In this document: positions 9,179-17,480 of the stretch, piece after piece
Numbering within the stretch: the stretch's first letter is position 1
How the letters are laid out: the number at the start of each line of letters is the position of its first letter
From: an uncultured Oscillatoriales cyanobacterium
GTDB lineage: Bacteria > Cyanobacteriota > Cyanobacteriia > Cyanobacteriales > Microcoleaceae
NCBI GenBank assembly: GCA_903893625.1
Contig: CAITND010000015.1
Coordinates: 1-64,000 of the forward strand
Length of the DNA: 64,000 nucleotides
Direction: 5' to 3'
Program-made: the position numbers and the translations under genes
The notes under the pieces: generated by a model
Seen by the model: only the letters and a program-made list of their open reading frames with translations
Told to the model about the DNA's origin: nothing
The model's database searches: none

Positions 9179-9224
9179 AATTACAAATTACAAATTACGA
9201 ATTACGAATTACGAATTACGAATG
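9179..9224. repeat. TTACGAA/TTACAAA heptamer tandem array
   Basis: About six head-to-tail copies of a 7-base unit lie between surE and recG. The same unit recurs at 12836-12890, 48912-48957, 56975-57007 and 60801-60895. These are the short tandemly repeated repetitive (STRR) elements of filamentous cyanobacteria. Confidence 0.8.
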
Positions 9225-9241
9225 GGTCATGGGTAAATAGT

Positions 9242-11725
9242 TTATGTTAAAATACTCCCCCCCATAATCTTAATATAACGACGATTTAATTCCTCCCGCA
9301 TTAACGGCCAACTGTGTAACGTTCTATCTTTTTCTAAGACTTTTTGTGCAGCTTCCCTGGCTAATTGTAACACCTCCTGATCCTCCACTAAACTCGCTAA
9401 AGCAAAATCCGGTAAACCCGATTGACGAGTGCCTAAAACTTGTCCTGGCCCCCGCAATTGTAAATCCATTTCTGCAATCAAAAACCCATCCTGAGATTGT
9501 TCTAAAACTTGTAACCGTTGTCGCGCTTCTGGGGTAGAACCTCCTAACAGTAATAAACAATAGGATTTATCTTTCCCCCGACCCACCCGTCCCCGTAATT
9601 GATGCACTTGAGATAATCCAAACCGTTCGGCATTTTCAATTAACATTACCGTTGCATTGGGAACATCAACCCCCACTTCCACCACCGTTGTTGAAACTAA
9701 AATTTCCGTTTCCCCATTTCTAAATAGAGTAATTGCCTCATCCTTTTGGGCACTATTCATGCGACCATGCAACAACCCTATTTTAAACTCAGGAAAAATC
9801 TTAGACTGTAATTTATGATGCTCTTCCACTGCGGATTTGACATCTAACTTTTCTGATTCTTCAATTAACGGTAACACCACATACACCTGTCTACCTTTAG
9901 CCACCTCTCTCCGAATTAAATCATAGGCATCTTGGCGTTGTTTTCCCGTTAAAATAGTCGTTTGAATCGGTTGACGTCCGGGGGGAAGTTCATCAATTTG
10001 ACTGACATCTAAATCCCCATGTAACGTTAACGCTAAAGTTCGGGGAATGGGTGTCGCCGTCATCGTTAAAACATGGGGAGATTCCCCTTTTTGTTGTAAT
10101 CTAGCTCGCTGTTGAACTCCAAATCGATGTTGTTCATCAATTACCACTAAACCCAAACGATGAAAATTAACCTTATCTTGAATTAAGGCATGGGTTCCGA
10201 CTAAAACAGGCAGTTCTCCTGTTTCTAAATGGGCATGAATTTGACGGCGTTTGGCAACTTTTGTAGAACCCGTTAATAATTCTACAGGGAGGTGCATTAA
10301 ATTAAACCACTCTACTAATTTCCGATAATGTTGTTCGGCTAAAACTTCCGTCGGAGCCATTAATGCGGCTTGATATCCCGCTTGAATTGCGGCTAACATT
10401 GCCACCACCGCCACAACGGTTTTACCCGCCCCCACATCTCCTTGAACTAATCGATTCATCGGTTCAGGAGAATATAAATCCTGGAGAATTTCTTGAATCA
10501 CCCTTTGTTGAGCATTGGTTAATTTAAACGGTAACATTTGATAAAATTCATCAATCAATTTTCCCATTGGAGCTAAAACTGCACTGGTTTCAACTTGTTT
10601 CTGCTGTTGTCTCCGGGTTAATAATCCCAACTGCAAATAGAAAAATTCATCAAACACTAACCGTCGTCTCGCCGCCGATAAACAATCTCGGTCTGGAGGA
10701 AAATGAATATTCTCAATTGCAGCAGTTAACCCAATTAATTGATATTGATTTAATAACCCTTCGGGTAAGGCATCTTGCAATTGCTTCGCCGCAGGTAAAG
10801 CCGCAATTACCGCTTTTCTAACCACATCCGCCCCTATCCCTTCTGATAACGGATAAACAGGCAAAACCCGCCCAATCTTCATCGATTCAATTTGACCCCC
10901 GGCATGATCTAACACTTCTAATTCCGGGTTATCTAAGGTAATTCCATATTGATTTTTTTTGACTAAACCCGATGCTGCAATTAACACCCCAGTAGCATAA
11001 TTATTTTTTTGTTGATGTTGCCAACCTTTACTACTATATCGATTTCCTGCATAAAACCGACTAATTTTAAGTTGTCCGGTATTATCGCTTAAAACTAATT
11101 CTAATATCGTTAATTTTTTATTACGAGGACTACTAAAACAACTACACCGTTTCACCTGAGCAATTAATGTTACCGTTTCCCCAGGTTCGAGTTCCTTAAT
11201 TTTCACCTGTCGCGCATAGTCAATATGATCCCTGGGATAATAATACAGTAAATCAAATACCGTTAAAATTCCTAATTTGGCGACGCGATCACTATTTCTT
11301 GGCCCGATAATTTTTTCTAAGGATTGTTCTAAGGATACACTGACAACCTTTGCTTTTTCTGTAATTGCAGTGGTATTCGGAACTGTTGGGAGATTTTGTT
11401 TTTGCTCCTGTTCCATTTCTCGAATTTCTGATACCTGATTCCGACAGTCAAACAACCGTTGTAATTGCAGTAAAAACCGTCTCGTATCTGCAATTAAATG
11501 TTGTCGGTCTTCTAACGCTAATTCAGGATAGCGCAAAAATTCCTCCGCCAAATCTTGACACCGTTTTTGCGTCTCTGGCGGTGCATTTTCAAACAGTTCC
11601 TTTAAACTCACATAAAAAAATTCATGGAACTGATATTGATTCCCCTGCAAATTCGTAAAACCCCGTTCAGCTTCAACGGATAACGCTTTACTAAATCTCC
11701 ACCAGTCCGGTTGATAAGATTTCAT
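9242..11725 (-). CDS. recG: ATP-dependent DNA helicase RecG
   Basis: An 827-residue helicase that remodels stalled replication forks and Holliday junctions. The central part holds the wedge/OB domain, and the helicase core shows Walker A GDVGAGKT, APTEVLAEQH, the DEQH box (VVIDEQHRFG), TATPIPRTLAL and the motif VI region QLRGRVGRGKDKS. The N-terminus is about 130 residues longer than in E. coli RecG, as is usual in cyanobacteria. The ATG at 11725 begins MKSYQPDWWRF. The C-terminal RecG tail is complete (LREELNRRYIK-type ending). It is transcribed towards surE with only a heptamer array between. Confidence 0.96.
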   Translation of the reverse strand: MKSYQPDWWRFSKALSVEAERGFTNLQGNQYQFHEFFYVSLKELFENAPPETQKRCQDLAEEFLRYPELALEDRQHLIADTRRFLLQLQRLFDCRNQVSEIREMEQEQKQNLPTVPNTTAITEKAKVVSVSLEQSLEKIIGPRNSDRVAKLGILTVFDLLYYYPRDHIDYARQVKIKELEPGETVTLIAQVKRCSCFSSPRNKKLTILELVLSDNTGQLKISRFYAGNRYSSKGWQHQQKNNYATGVLIAASGLVKKNQYGITLDNPELEVLDHAGGQIESMKIGRVLPVYPLSEGIGADVVRKAVIAALPAAKQLQDALPEGLLNQYQLIGLTAAIENIHFPPDRDCLSAARRRLVFDEFFYLQLGLLTRRQQQKQVETSAVLAPMGKLIDEFYQMLPFKLTNAQQRVIQEILQDLYSPEPMNRLVQGDVGAGKTVVAVVAMLAAIQAGYQAALMAPTEVLAEQHYRKLVEWFNLMHLPVELLTGSTKVAKRRQIHAHLETGELPVLVGTHALIQDKVNFHRLGLVVIDEQHRFGVQQRARLQQKGESPHVLTMTATPIPRTLALTLHGDLDVSQIDELPPGRQPIQTTILTGKQRQDAYDLIRREVAKGRQVYVVLPLIEESEKLDVKSAVEEHHKLQSKIFPEFKIGLLHGRMNSAQKDEAITLFRNGETEILVSTTVVEVGVDVPNATVMLIENAERFGLSQVHQLRGRVGRGKDKSYCLLLLGGSTPEARQRLQVLEQSQDGFLIAEMDLQLRGPGQVLGTRQSGLPDFALASLVEDQEVLQLAREAAQKVLEKDRTLHSWPLMREELNRRYIKIMGGSILT

Positions 11726-11884
11726 CTTACTTAATCTCTGTTCCTAATTACCCTGTCTTTGTGACTCACCTAAGCCTATTATAATATATCGTATTTTCAG
11801 CGCAACAGATATTTCCTGGGCTTTTCTTTAACCTCTCTACTCAGCATTTTTTATAATAAGAATTAAAGCAAATTTTAGAGGGGG

Positions 11885-11914
11885 TTGACACGAATAAATC
11901 TGTTGTGTTACAAT
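11885..11914 (+). promoter_or_regulatory. Consensus sigma-70 promoter without an obvious gene
   Basis: TTGACA (11885-11890) and TACAAT (11909-11914) stand 18 bases apart on the plus strand, close to the ideal group 1 sigma promoter. The next plus-strand gene is several kilobases away. A transcript starting near 11921 would run as antisense into the 3' end of the gene at 12011-12832. It could make a small or antisense RNA. I see no clear terminator for it. Confidence 0.45.
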
Positions 11915-12010
11915 TTTAGCAAATGCTACTATGGGGAGTATGGGCTTACGCTTGATTTTTTAGACAACAAAAGTCCCTAACCCCTATCCGATAAGCATTA
12001 CTGGCATTTT

Positions 12011-12832
12011 CTAATCCTCATACCAACTAGCTCTCCAAGCTGATTCTGCCTGAATCACGGCTCTCTGGCGTAATTTTTTTTGATAGTCCCGACGAATACT
12101 ACTCAACTGTCCTAACAAATGCCGGAGTTGATGACGTCGCGCCATCACATTCGCATCCGCAAACTCAATTTCCCCCAACCGCAGATGAACGGCCGTTAAG
12201 CGCGTCACCATTGAGGTTTGGGAATCATCATCATCCTCCGTCTCAATCATAATCTGGAGCAAATTCGGTGGCCCTGCCACCCCCTCACTGGAAGCTTCCG
12301 CCTTAGATGCCACTTCCAGAATAGCTTCTGGTAATTTTTTCGGTAACATCCCAAACCGTTGTAACAACAGATTGGCATCCTTGGATAGCAGTTTCAACAT
12401 TTTAATGATTCCGGCTTCAATTCGTTCTTGCCAAGCCAATAAACGCTCAGGCGTTAAGGGTTTTGGAATGGGAGAAACCTCTAAGGCTGTGTCGGTTTCC
12501 AGTTCTTCTTCCTCTTCCTCTTCCTCTAAATCTTGAACTGCAAAAGCTGCCGGAATTTGGAGAGACTGACACAAAGCCATCTGCATTTGTTGGGCTAAAT
12601 TTCTCAGCCCCTTTTGTAATCTTTGTCGTTCTGAAACTGATAATTCTAAAAAGGCTTCAGGATAGGTTTGAGTACAAAGGTGATAACTCGCCAAAATCAA
12701 CTGTTGACGTACCCCTTGTCCCAGAGCCATCAAATACACTTCATAAGCTTGATAAAATTCCTGAGCAATTTTAGCGATCGCTTCTTCTAACGTAGCGATA
12801 TCCTGCTCAATTCGATTTATTGATCCAGCCAT
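12011..12832 (-). CDS. Conserved cyanobacterial hypothetical protein, helical with acidic linker
   Basis: I do not recognise a named family. The 273-residue product starts with a likely coiled coil (IEQDIATLEEAIAKIAQEF), has a helical region to about 100, an acidic run of nine Glu-rich residues (about 103-113) and a second helical half rich in Leu and Arg with a basic tail (RRDYQKKLRQRAVIQ). There is no signal peptide, membrane segment or recognisable catalytic motif. It lies between recG and tsf on the same strand but is separated from both by spacers with repeats, so it is probably transcribed alone. The orphan promoter at 11885 points into its 3' end. Confidence 0.75.
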   Translation of the reverse strand: MAGSINRIEQDIATLEEAIAKIAQEFYQAYEVYLMALGQGVRQQLILASYHLCTQTYPEAFLELSVSERQRLQKGLRNLAQQMQMALCQSLQIPAAFAVQDLEEEEEEEELETDTALEVSPIPKPLTPERLLAWQERIEAGIIKMLKLLSKDANLLLQRFGMLPKKLPEAILEVASKAEASSEGVAGPPNLLQIMIETEDDDDSQTSMVTRLTAVHLRLGEIEFADANVMARRHQLRHLLGQLSSIRRDYQKKLRQRAVIQAESAWRASWYED

Positions 12833-12835
12833 AAA

Positions 12836-12890
12836 GGAATTACGAATTAGGAATTACGAATTACGAATTAGGAATTATGAATTACGAATT
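12836..12890. repeat. TTACGAA-type heptamer array upstream of the 12011-12832 gene
   Basis: Seven or so degenerate copies of GAATTAC/GAATTAG units lie immediately upstream of the start codon at 12832 and downstream of tsf. This is the same STRR family as at 9179-9224. Confidence 0.75.
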
Positions 12891-12902
12891 ATGAATGAAT
12901 GA

Positions 12903-12939
12903 ACTCCGATCTTTGATTAAAATCAAATCAGATCGGAGT
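12903..12939 (-). terminator. Stem-loop after tsf
   Basis: ACTCCGATCT and AGATCGGAGT form a perfect 10-bp stem with a 17-base loop, about 35 bases after the tsf stop codon. There is no strong T-run behind it, so it may be a terminator or an mRNA-stabilising hairpin. Confidence 0.55.
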
Positions 12940-12974
12940 CTTATCTTAATTAAGCTTTGGCTTCAGGAGTAACT

Positions 12975-13634
12975 TTAGGCTTTGCCCATTTGTTCAGCGA
13001 CTTCATCGGCAAAATTCTTTTCTTCTTTCTCTAACCCTTCACCCAGAACAAACCGAGCAAAGCGACGAACTTTAATATTTTCCCCTAATAGAGAAATACT
13101 TTGTTTCACCAACTCTGCCACCGTAATATTTTGATCTCGGATGTAAGATTGATCCAGTAAAGATATCTCCTGGAGACGTTTATCAATTCGTCCTTGAACA
13201 ATTTTTTCTTTAATGTTGTCGGGTTTATTGCCTAAATCATCCCGCTTCATTTCAATTTCTTTTTCTTTAGCGATAATCGCTGCGGGAATATCCTCAACAG
13301 AAATATACTCCACATTCGGACAAGCCGCGATTTGCATCGCAATATTCTGTACTAAGGCTTTAAATTCATCCCGACGCGCCACAAAGTCAGTTTCACAATT
13401 GACTTCCACTATGACGCCAACCCGTCCGCCGGTGTGAATATAACTTCCCACTAAGCCTTCAGTGGCGCTGCGAGCCGTTTTTTTATCCGCAGAACTAATC
13501 CCTTTTTGGCGCAACCATTCGATAGATTTGTTGATATCGCCATCATTTTCTTTCAGGGCTTTCTTACAGTCCATCATCCCCGCGCCTGTTTTATCGCGCA
13601 GTTCCTTAACAGTTTTTGCTGAGATTTCCGCCAT
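12975..13634 (-). CDS. tsf: Translation elongation factor Ts
   Basis: The 219-residue protein has the EF-Ts N-terminal UBA-like domain ([18 protein letters not shown]) and the core [11 protein letters not shown], and ends after one full dimerisation subdomain, the short form found in cyanobacteria and chloroplasts. It exchanges GDP for GTP on EF-Tu. It follows rpsB at a distance of about 170 bases on the same strand, the standard rpsB-tsf order, so both are likely one operon, with the stem-loop at 12903-12939 behind it. Confidence 0.97.
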   Translation of the reverse strand: MAEISAKTVKELRDKTGAGMMDCKKALKENDGDINKSIEWLRQKGISSADKKTARSATEGLVGSYIHTGGRVGVIVEVNCETDFVARRDEFKALVQNIAMQIAACPNVEYISVEDIPAAIIAKEKEIEMKRDDLGNKPDNIKEKIVQGRIDKRLQEISLLDQSYIRDQNITVAELVKQSISLLGENIKVRRFARFVLGEGLEKEEKNFADEVAEQMGKA

Positions 13635-13805
13635 CTTGTCCTCAGTGGTTTCGTTGATGTTTGCCTACCGCCATGACCCATCTGTCAAAAAAATTATAAC
13701 AAATGAATCTAGCTTTCTCCGGTGTTGACCGTGATTATTTCCCTGGAGTCAGGGCAGGATAATAAACCTTGAACCTGCCCCGAAAAGTGACTCCTAAGCC
13801 GGGTT

Positions 13806-14603
13806 TTACTCTTCCGAATCGGTATCGGAATCTACTTCATCGATTTCTTCAACTTCTTCATCTTCTTCGTAGTCGTCTTCGTAAGCTTCATAATCTTCTT
13901 CAACGACTTCGGCATCTAACTGACCATGACGCCCTTCATAAATTGCATCGGCTAATTTACCGACAATCAACTTAATTGAACGAATGGCATCATCATTAGC
14001 GGGAATATGAATATCGGCTAAATCGGGATCACAATTCGTATCTAATAAAGACACAATGGGAATATCTAATTTGCGACATTCCATCACAGCGTTATATTCC
14101 CGGCGTTGGTCAACTAAAATTACCACATCAGGAACGCGACGCATCGCTTTAATTCCACCTAAATACTTCCGTAATTTCGTCAATTCTCGACGTAAAACGG
14201 AGGCTTCTTTTTTAGGAAGATAATCGAAATAACCACTAGATTCTCGGTCTTCTAAAGTTTTCAGACGTTCAACCCGGGTTTTAATCGTTGTCCAGTTGGT
14301 GAGCATTCCTCCCAACCAGCGTTGATTGACATAATATCCCCCACAGCGTACCGCTTCTTGGGCGATAATTCCGGCGGCTTGGCGTTTAGTTCCCACAAAT
14401 AAAAACTTTTTCCCCTGTTCAGAAGCGTCTCTGACATAATCATAGGCATCTTCCATCAGTTCTGCGGTTTGAACTAAATCAATAATATGAACCCCGTTAC
14501 GCTCCGTGTAGATATAAGGAGACATTTTCGGGTTCCAACGGCGGGTCTGGTGTCCAAAATGAACTCCAGACTCTAACATTTCTGCCAAACTAATAACGGC
14601 CAT
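13806..14603 (-). CDS. rpsB: 30S ribosomal protein S2
   Basis: This is S2 of 265 residues. The family landmarks are complete: [19 protein letters not shown]-like start, [31 protein letters not shown] and [11 protein letters not shown]. The last 35 residues form a very acidic tail ([19 protein letters not shown] type) beyond the conserved fold, seen in several cyanobacteria. It is first in the rpsB-tsf operon. The leader at 14635-14690 can fold and may mediate control by S2. GGAGTT lies about 8 bases before the ATG. Confidence 0.97.
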   Translation of the reverse strand: MAVISLAEMLESGVHFGHQTRRWNPKMSPYIYTERNGVHIIDLVQTAELMEDAYDYVRDASEQGKKFLFVGTKRQAAGIIAQEAVRCGGYYVNQRWLGGMLTNWTTIKTRVERLKTLEDRESSGYFDYLPKKEASVLRRELTKLRKYLGGIKAMRRVPDVVILVDQRREYNAVMECRKLDIPIVSLLDTNCDPDLADIHIPANDDAIRSIKLIVGKLADAIYEGRHGQLDAEVVEEDYEAYEDDYEEDEEVEEIDEVDSDTDSEE

Positions 14604-14634
14604 TCGTCATAACTCCTAATTCGGGTTAATCCTC

Positions 14635-14690
14635 CATCCAGGCGTATTCGCTAAGGGTTCAAACCCTAGAAACACCCGAATCCCTGGATG
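14635..14690 (-). promoter_or_regulatory. Structured mRNA leader upstream of rpsB
   Basis: Within the 5' region of rpsB, an outer stem joins 14635-14642 with 14683-14690 (CATCCAGG/CCTGGATG). Inside it lie a possible GAAT/ATTC-type pairing and a 6-bp hairpin at 14654-14667 (AGGGTT/AACCCT). Ribosomal protein operons are often controlled by such leaders through binding of the encoded protein. Here only the fold is seen; regulation is inferred. Confidence 0.5.
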
Positions 14691-14901
14691 TGTGATTTTT
14701 AGACAACCTTTCCACTATACCATGTCTTGAGGATTCTGAATCCAAGAATCAAAAGATAGTCAGTAGGGGGTCAACTTTTCCGTTATCGTATCAGTATATA
14801 AGTGGAATAAACACAAATGACTCATCAAACAATTGCTTATACCAATTTCAAAAAACAGTGCTACAATGAGAGAGGTGTTATAAAGCGCTGGCTCTTGAAC
14901 T

Positions 14902-15117
14902 TTAATTAATACCAACAAGCGATAAAGCATTGACAATAAAATCCCATCTTGCTAGGGATTGTATGCTAGAGCAGCTTAATTTTCCGAGAATCTGAGTGAT
15001 TTTTTCCCTCAATTCATCTAAGTTTTCAAAAAGTAGCCATTTTAACTCTTGTTTAATTTCTAACCACAGTCTTTCTATGGGATTTAATTCGGGAGAATAT
15101 GGTGGTTGAAATAACAA
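14902..15117 (-). pseudogene. IS630-family transposase, C-terminal remnant
   Basis: The 71-residue frame has the IS630/Tc1-like DDE C-terminus PPYSPELNPIERLWLEIK, with the last catalytic Glu in NPIE, followed by a helical tail. A complete transposase would be several times longer; the N-terminal and central parts are missing, and the sequence upstream (15118-15300) contains no extension in any frame. I could not define terminal inverted repeats. It is a dead fragment of a former insertion. Confidence 0.8.
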
Positions 15118-15409
15118 ATGATTTGTTGGTTATCGGTAAGAACTTGATTTAATCTATCGAAATAAAGTTATCTTTGGCTTTAAAAAAGGTAGAAGTATTG
15201 AGCAACAGATGCCGATAACCTCAAGTGAATCGGAGAACAACAACTAACAGCACAGGATATTCAAGATTTTTATCCAAAATAGACGAATCCATGTTAACAT
15301 GATGGAAGCTTTAATCAAAGCTTGTCGCCAAAATTGCCATAAAATTACCGATTTAGGTTTTTTGTATACAATTAAGCAATTATTTATGATCTAATGATCC
15401 CATAAATTA
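15118..15409. other. Spacer between the IS630 remnant and a methyltransferase
   Basis: About 290 AT-rich bases. A 31-codon plus-strand frame (15304-15396) ends just before the methyltransferase but has no recognisable family; it may be further debris of a former mobile element. Nothing else is seen. Confidence 0.4.
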
Positions 15410-16342
15410 ATGAATTTTGATAATCATCAGTTAAATCTTAATTTGGCTTGGCGGATTGGGGAAGAAGGATTCCTAAAAATTGTTGACTTGATCAATGAGA
15501 AAGTTAATTTGCCAAATTATATTTTAGAATTTGGTAGCGGTGCAAGTTCCGTCCGTCTAGCTTTAAGTTTTCCTCAAACCAAAATAATCTCAATAGATGC
15601 AGATTTAGACTGTTATCATCAAACTCAAGAGCTTGCTAAAGAATTTCTTCAACCAGAATCTCTCTTTGAGTTAAAATATCAGCCTTTGAGTTTTCAAGAA
15701 TATGGTTTGGGTACGATTTTTGCTTATACTCAAGATACTTCCTTAAACAACCTTAGTTTTGACTGCGTAATTATAGATGGGCCACCATTCTATACCTTAA
15801 GAGGAAGAGAAGCCTGTTTATATCAAGTCTATAACCAACTCCGTATTGGTGGTATTGTTATTTTGGATGATTTCAATCGAGAAAGTGAAAAGATTATTTT
15901 AAAAAATTGGTTGTCAGTATATCCCGATAGTTTTGATATAGAAATTATTGAATCAGGACATCACCTGGCTATTCTTCAGAAAAAACAGTCAGTAAAACCT
16001 GATTGGCTTAATGAATATAGACACAATGATGCCATGGAGATTAACCAAAAATACAGGAAACTTCGGGCTGCATTCTTAAACCTAAAAGATGCCGATTTTA
16101 TTAAAATACTTGAGTCTTTACCCAGCAATGTAATTATCCCGGCACTCAAAGATAAAGATAACTTGGATGATTTTCTCAAACTAATGTTGACAATTCAAAC
16201 AACATATCAAAGTGCTTCTGATCAAGTTAATTTTATTTCTGAGTCTCAATCAAATTTGACGGCTGAAGAAATTTTTCAGCAACAAACTGAGATTTTCTGT
16301 TCTTGTTTAGACTTGTTAAATTTAACCCAATCAAACCTATAA
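15410..16342 (+). CDS. Class I SAM-dependent methyltransferase-like protein
   Basis: The 310-residue product has a Rossmann-type N-terminal half: motif I LEFGSGASSVRLAL (SAM-binding glycines), an acidic residue at the end of strand 2 (IISIDAD), and FDCVIIDGPP with LRIGGIVILDDF as strands 4 and 5. The C-terminal 110 residues are helical, polar and unlike any domain I know. Substrate is unknown; the motif IDGPP resembles that of methyltransferases acting on sugars or small molecules. It stands alone next to an IS remnant, with low GC content, which is compatible with horizontal transfer. Confidence 0.7.
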   Translation: MNFDNHQLNLNLAWRIGEEGFLKIVDLINEKVNLPNYILEFGSGASSVRLALSFPQTKIISIDADLDCYHQTQELAKEFLQPESLFELKYQPLSFQEYGLGTIFAYTQDTSLNNLSFDCVIIDGPPFYTLRGREACLYQVYNQLRIGGIVILDDFNRESEKIILKNWLSVYPDSFDIEIIESGHHLAILQKKQSVKPDWLNEYRHNDAMEINQKYRKLRAAFLNLKDADFIKILESLPSNVIIPALKDKDNLDDFLKLMLTIQTTYQSASDQVNFISESQSNLTAEEIFQQQTEIFCSCLDLLNLTQSNL

Positions 16343-16499
16343 TTTTCCTCTCTCCAAGAGTCACGGAGGAGAGTTAAATATACTTTTAACCCAGGAAAAA
16401 ATGCAGTATTCCGATGACATTTGGCTAAATTAGTTTATTTAATAATTGCTTAATTCCGAAGGTAACAACAGAAGACGGATCAATTTAAGTCCCCCATCA

Positions 16500-17165
16500 T
16501 CAAGGATGAATTTGTTTGAGAATCACTCGCAAGCGATCATAATCATCTTTTAATAAAATACTCACCGTTCGTCCTGCTTCAATTAACCAAGCTCGATCTA
16601 AGGTTCTGAGTTTATAAATTTCTCGAATAGCCGCCGCCACTAAAGAATCAACAGGGGCATGACTTACATCTAATAGTGTTCTTAAAAAATCTAATTCCTG
16701 ACTAAAATCAACAATTTCTTCCGGTTGACATTCATAGACTGCCTGATGAATTTGAGGAGGACGAGGCGGAATATATTGATAAATTTTCCCCCGTTGCGGT
16801 TGAGAACCCTTGTTCTCACTCGCTAACTCAAACCCCACAATTGCTACCCGAAATTCCGTTTTTAACATCGCAAAAATTTGCGGTTGCTGTTCTCGCAATT
16901 CCTCTAAACTTAATCCTAGCGCCCTCGCTCGATGCACTGAATCAATTGGGCAAGTTGTAGCATGATAAACTACCCCATAAACCTTATTTCCCGACTCCTC
17001 ATCCATTGCTTTAACCCAACTGCCAAAGGCAGGCATTACCGGAAAACTTAAGTCCTCCGGTTCTAAACATTGAGCTAAATATTCCGTTGTCGCCGTTTCA
17101 ATAACTTCGGCAATATGTTGCTGAGAACGTCGAGAAGTCGAAAATGCAGTAAAAGGAAGACGCAT
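16500..17165 (-). CDS. HAS-barrel domain protein
   Basis: This 221-residue protein has an N-terminal beta-rich region (to about 125) containing VMPAFGSWVKA, YGVVYHATTCPIDS and FRVAIVGFE, typical of the HAS-barrel that precedes HerA-type ATPases, and a helical C-terminus. In cyanobacteria such stand-alone HAS-barrel proteins occur near HerA-like DNA-pumping ATPases; no such ATPase is within this window. No catalytic residues are evident. It is cytoplasmic by sequence. The family assignment is from memory of the pattern and is moderate. Confidence 0.55.
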   Translation of the reverse strand: MRLPFTAFSTSRRSQQHIAEVIETATTEYLAQCLEPEDLSFPVMPAFGSWVKAMDEESGNKVYGVVYHATTCPIDSVHRARALGLSLEELREQQPQIFAMLKTEFRVAIVGFELASENKGSQPQRGKIYQYIPPRPPQIHQAVYECQPEEIVDFSQELDFLRTLLDVSHAPVDSLVAAAIREIYKLRTLDRAWLIEAGRTVSILLKDDYDRLRVILKQIHP

Positions 17166-17480
17166 AATTTATTCAGAAAACAGAAGACAGAATCAAGATG
17201 GGTTAGGGGAAGCAGGCTGGGGCTATTTCATGTTCGGTTCAGAAAGGCTAAAGAAAAAACGATCACAATCTGATTCAATCAAAAGCGATCACTATTTTTG
17301 ACTAAAAAAATTATGATGATTACTATAATAGAATACCGCAAAAAAGTCAATAAGTTCCAAATTAATAGTTATCATTCTCTGAAAAAACTCAAAGAATGAT
17401 AACCCATAATATTAATGACCTTGCGCTTCTCCCTATTTAAAAAAAAAATGGTTCTGCGATTTGAAAAGGGGGTTTTTCTC
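17166..17480. other. Intergenic stretch downstream of the RTX gene
   Basis: About 315 AT-rich bases holding the 11-bp perfect stem-loop at 17368-17403 and two short GCGATCA-type repeats near 17290. I see no gene. Confidence 0.5.
17368..17403 (-). terminator. Stem-loop after the beta-helix/RTX gene
   Basis: GTTATCATTCT and AGAATGATAAC pair perfectly over 11 bp with a 14-base loop that contains a T-run on the minus strand. It lies about 78 bases after the RTX gene stop. It lacks a distal T-tract, so it is a candidate terminator only. Confidence 0.5.

Noticed and set aside
14640-14690. Possible tRNA because of a GGGTTCAAACCC-like arm
   Set aside because: There is no acceptor or anticodon arm around it; it fits a leader hairpin of rpsB.
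15304-15396. Short plus-strand frame just before the methyltransferase
   Set aside because: Only 31 codons, no recognisable family; may be remnant DNA.
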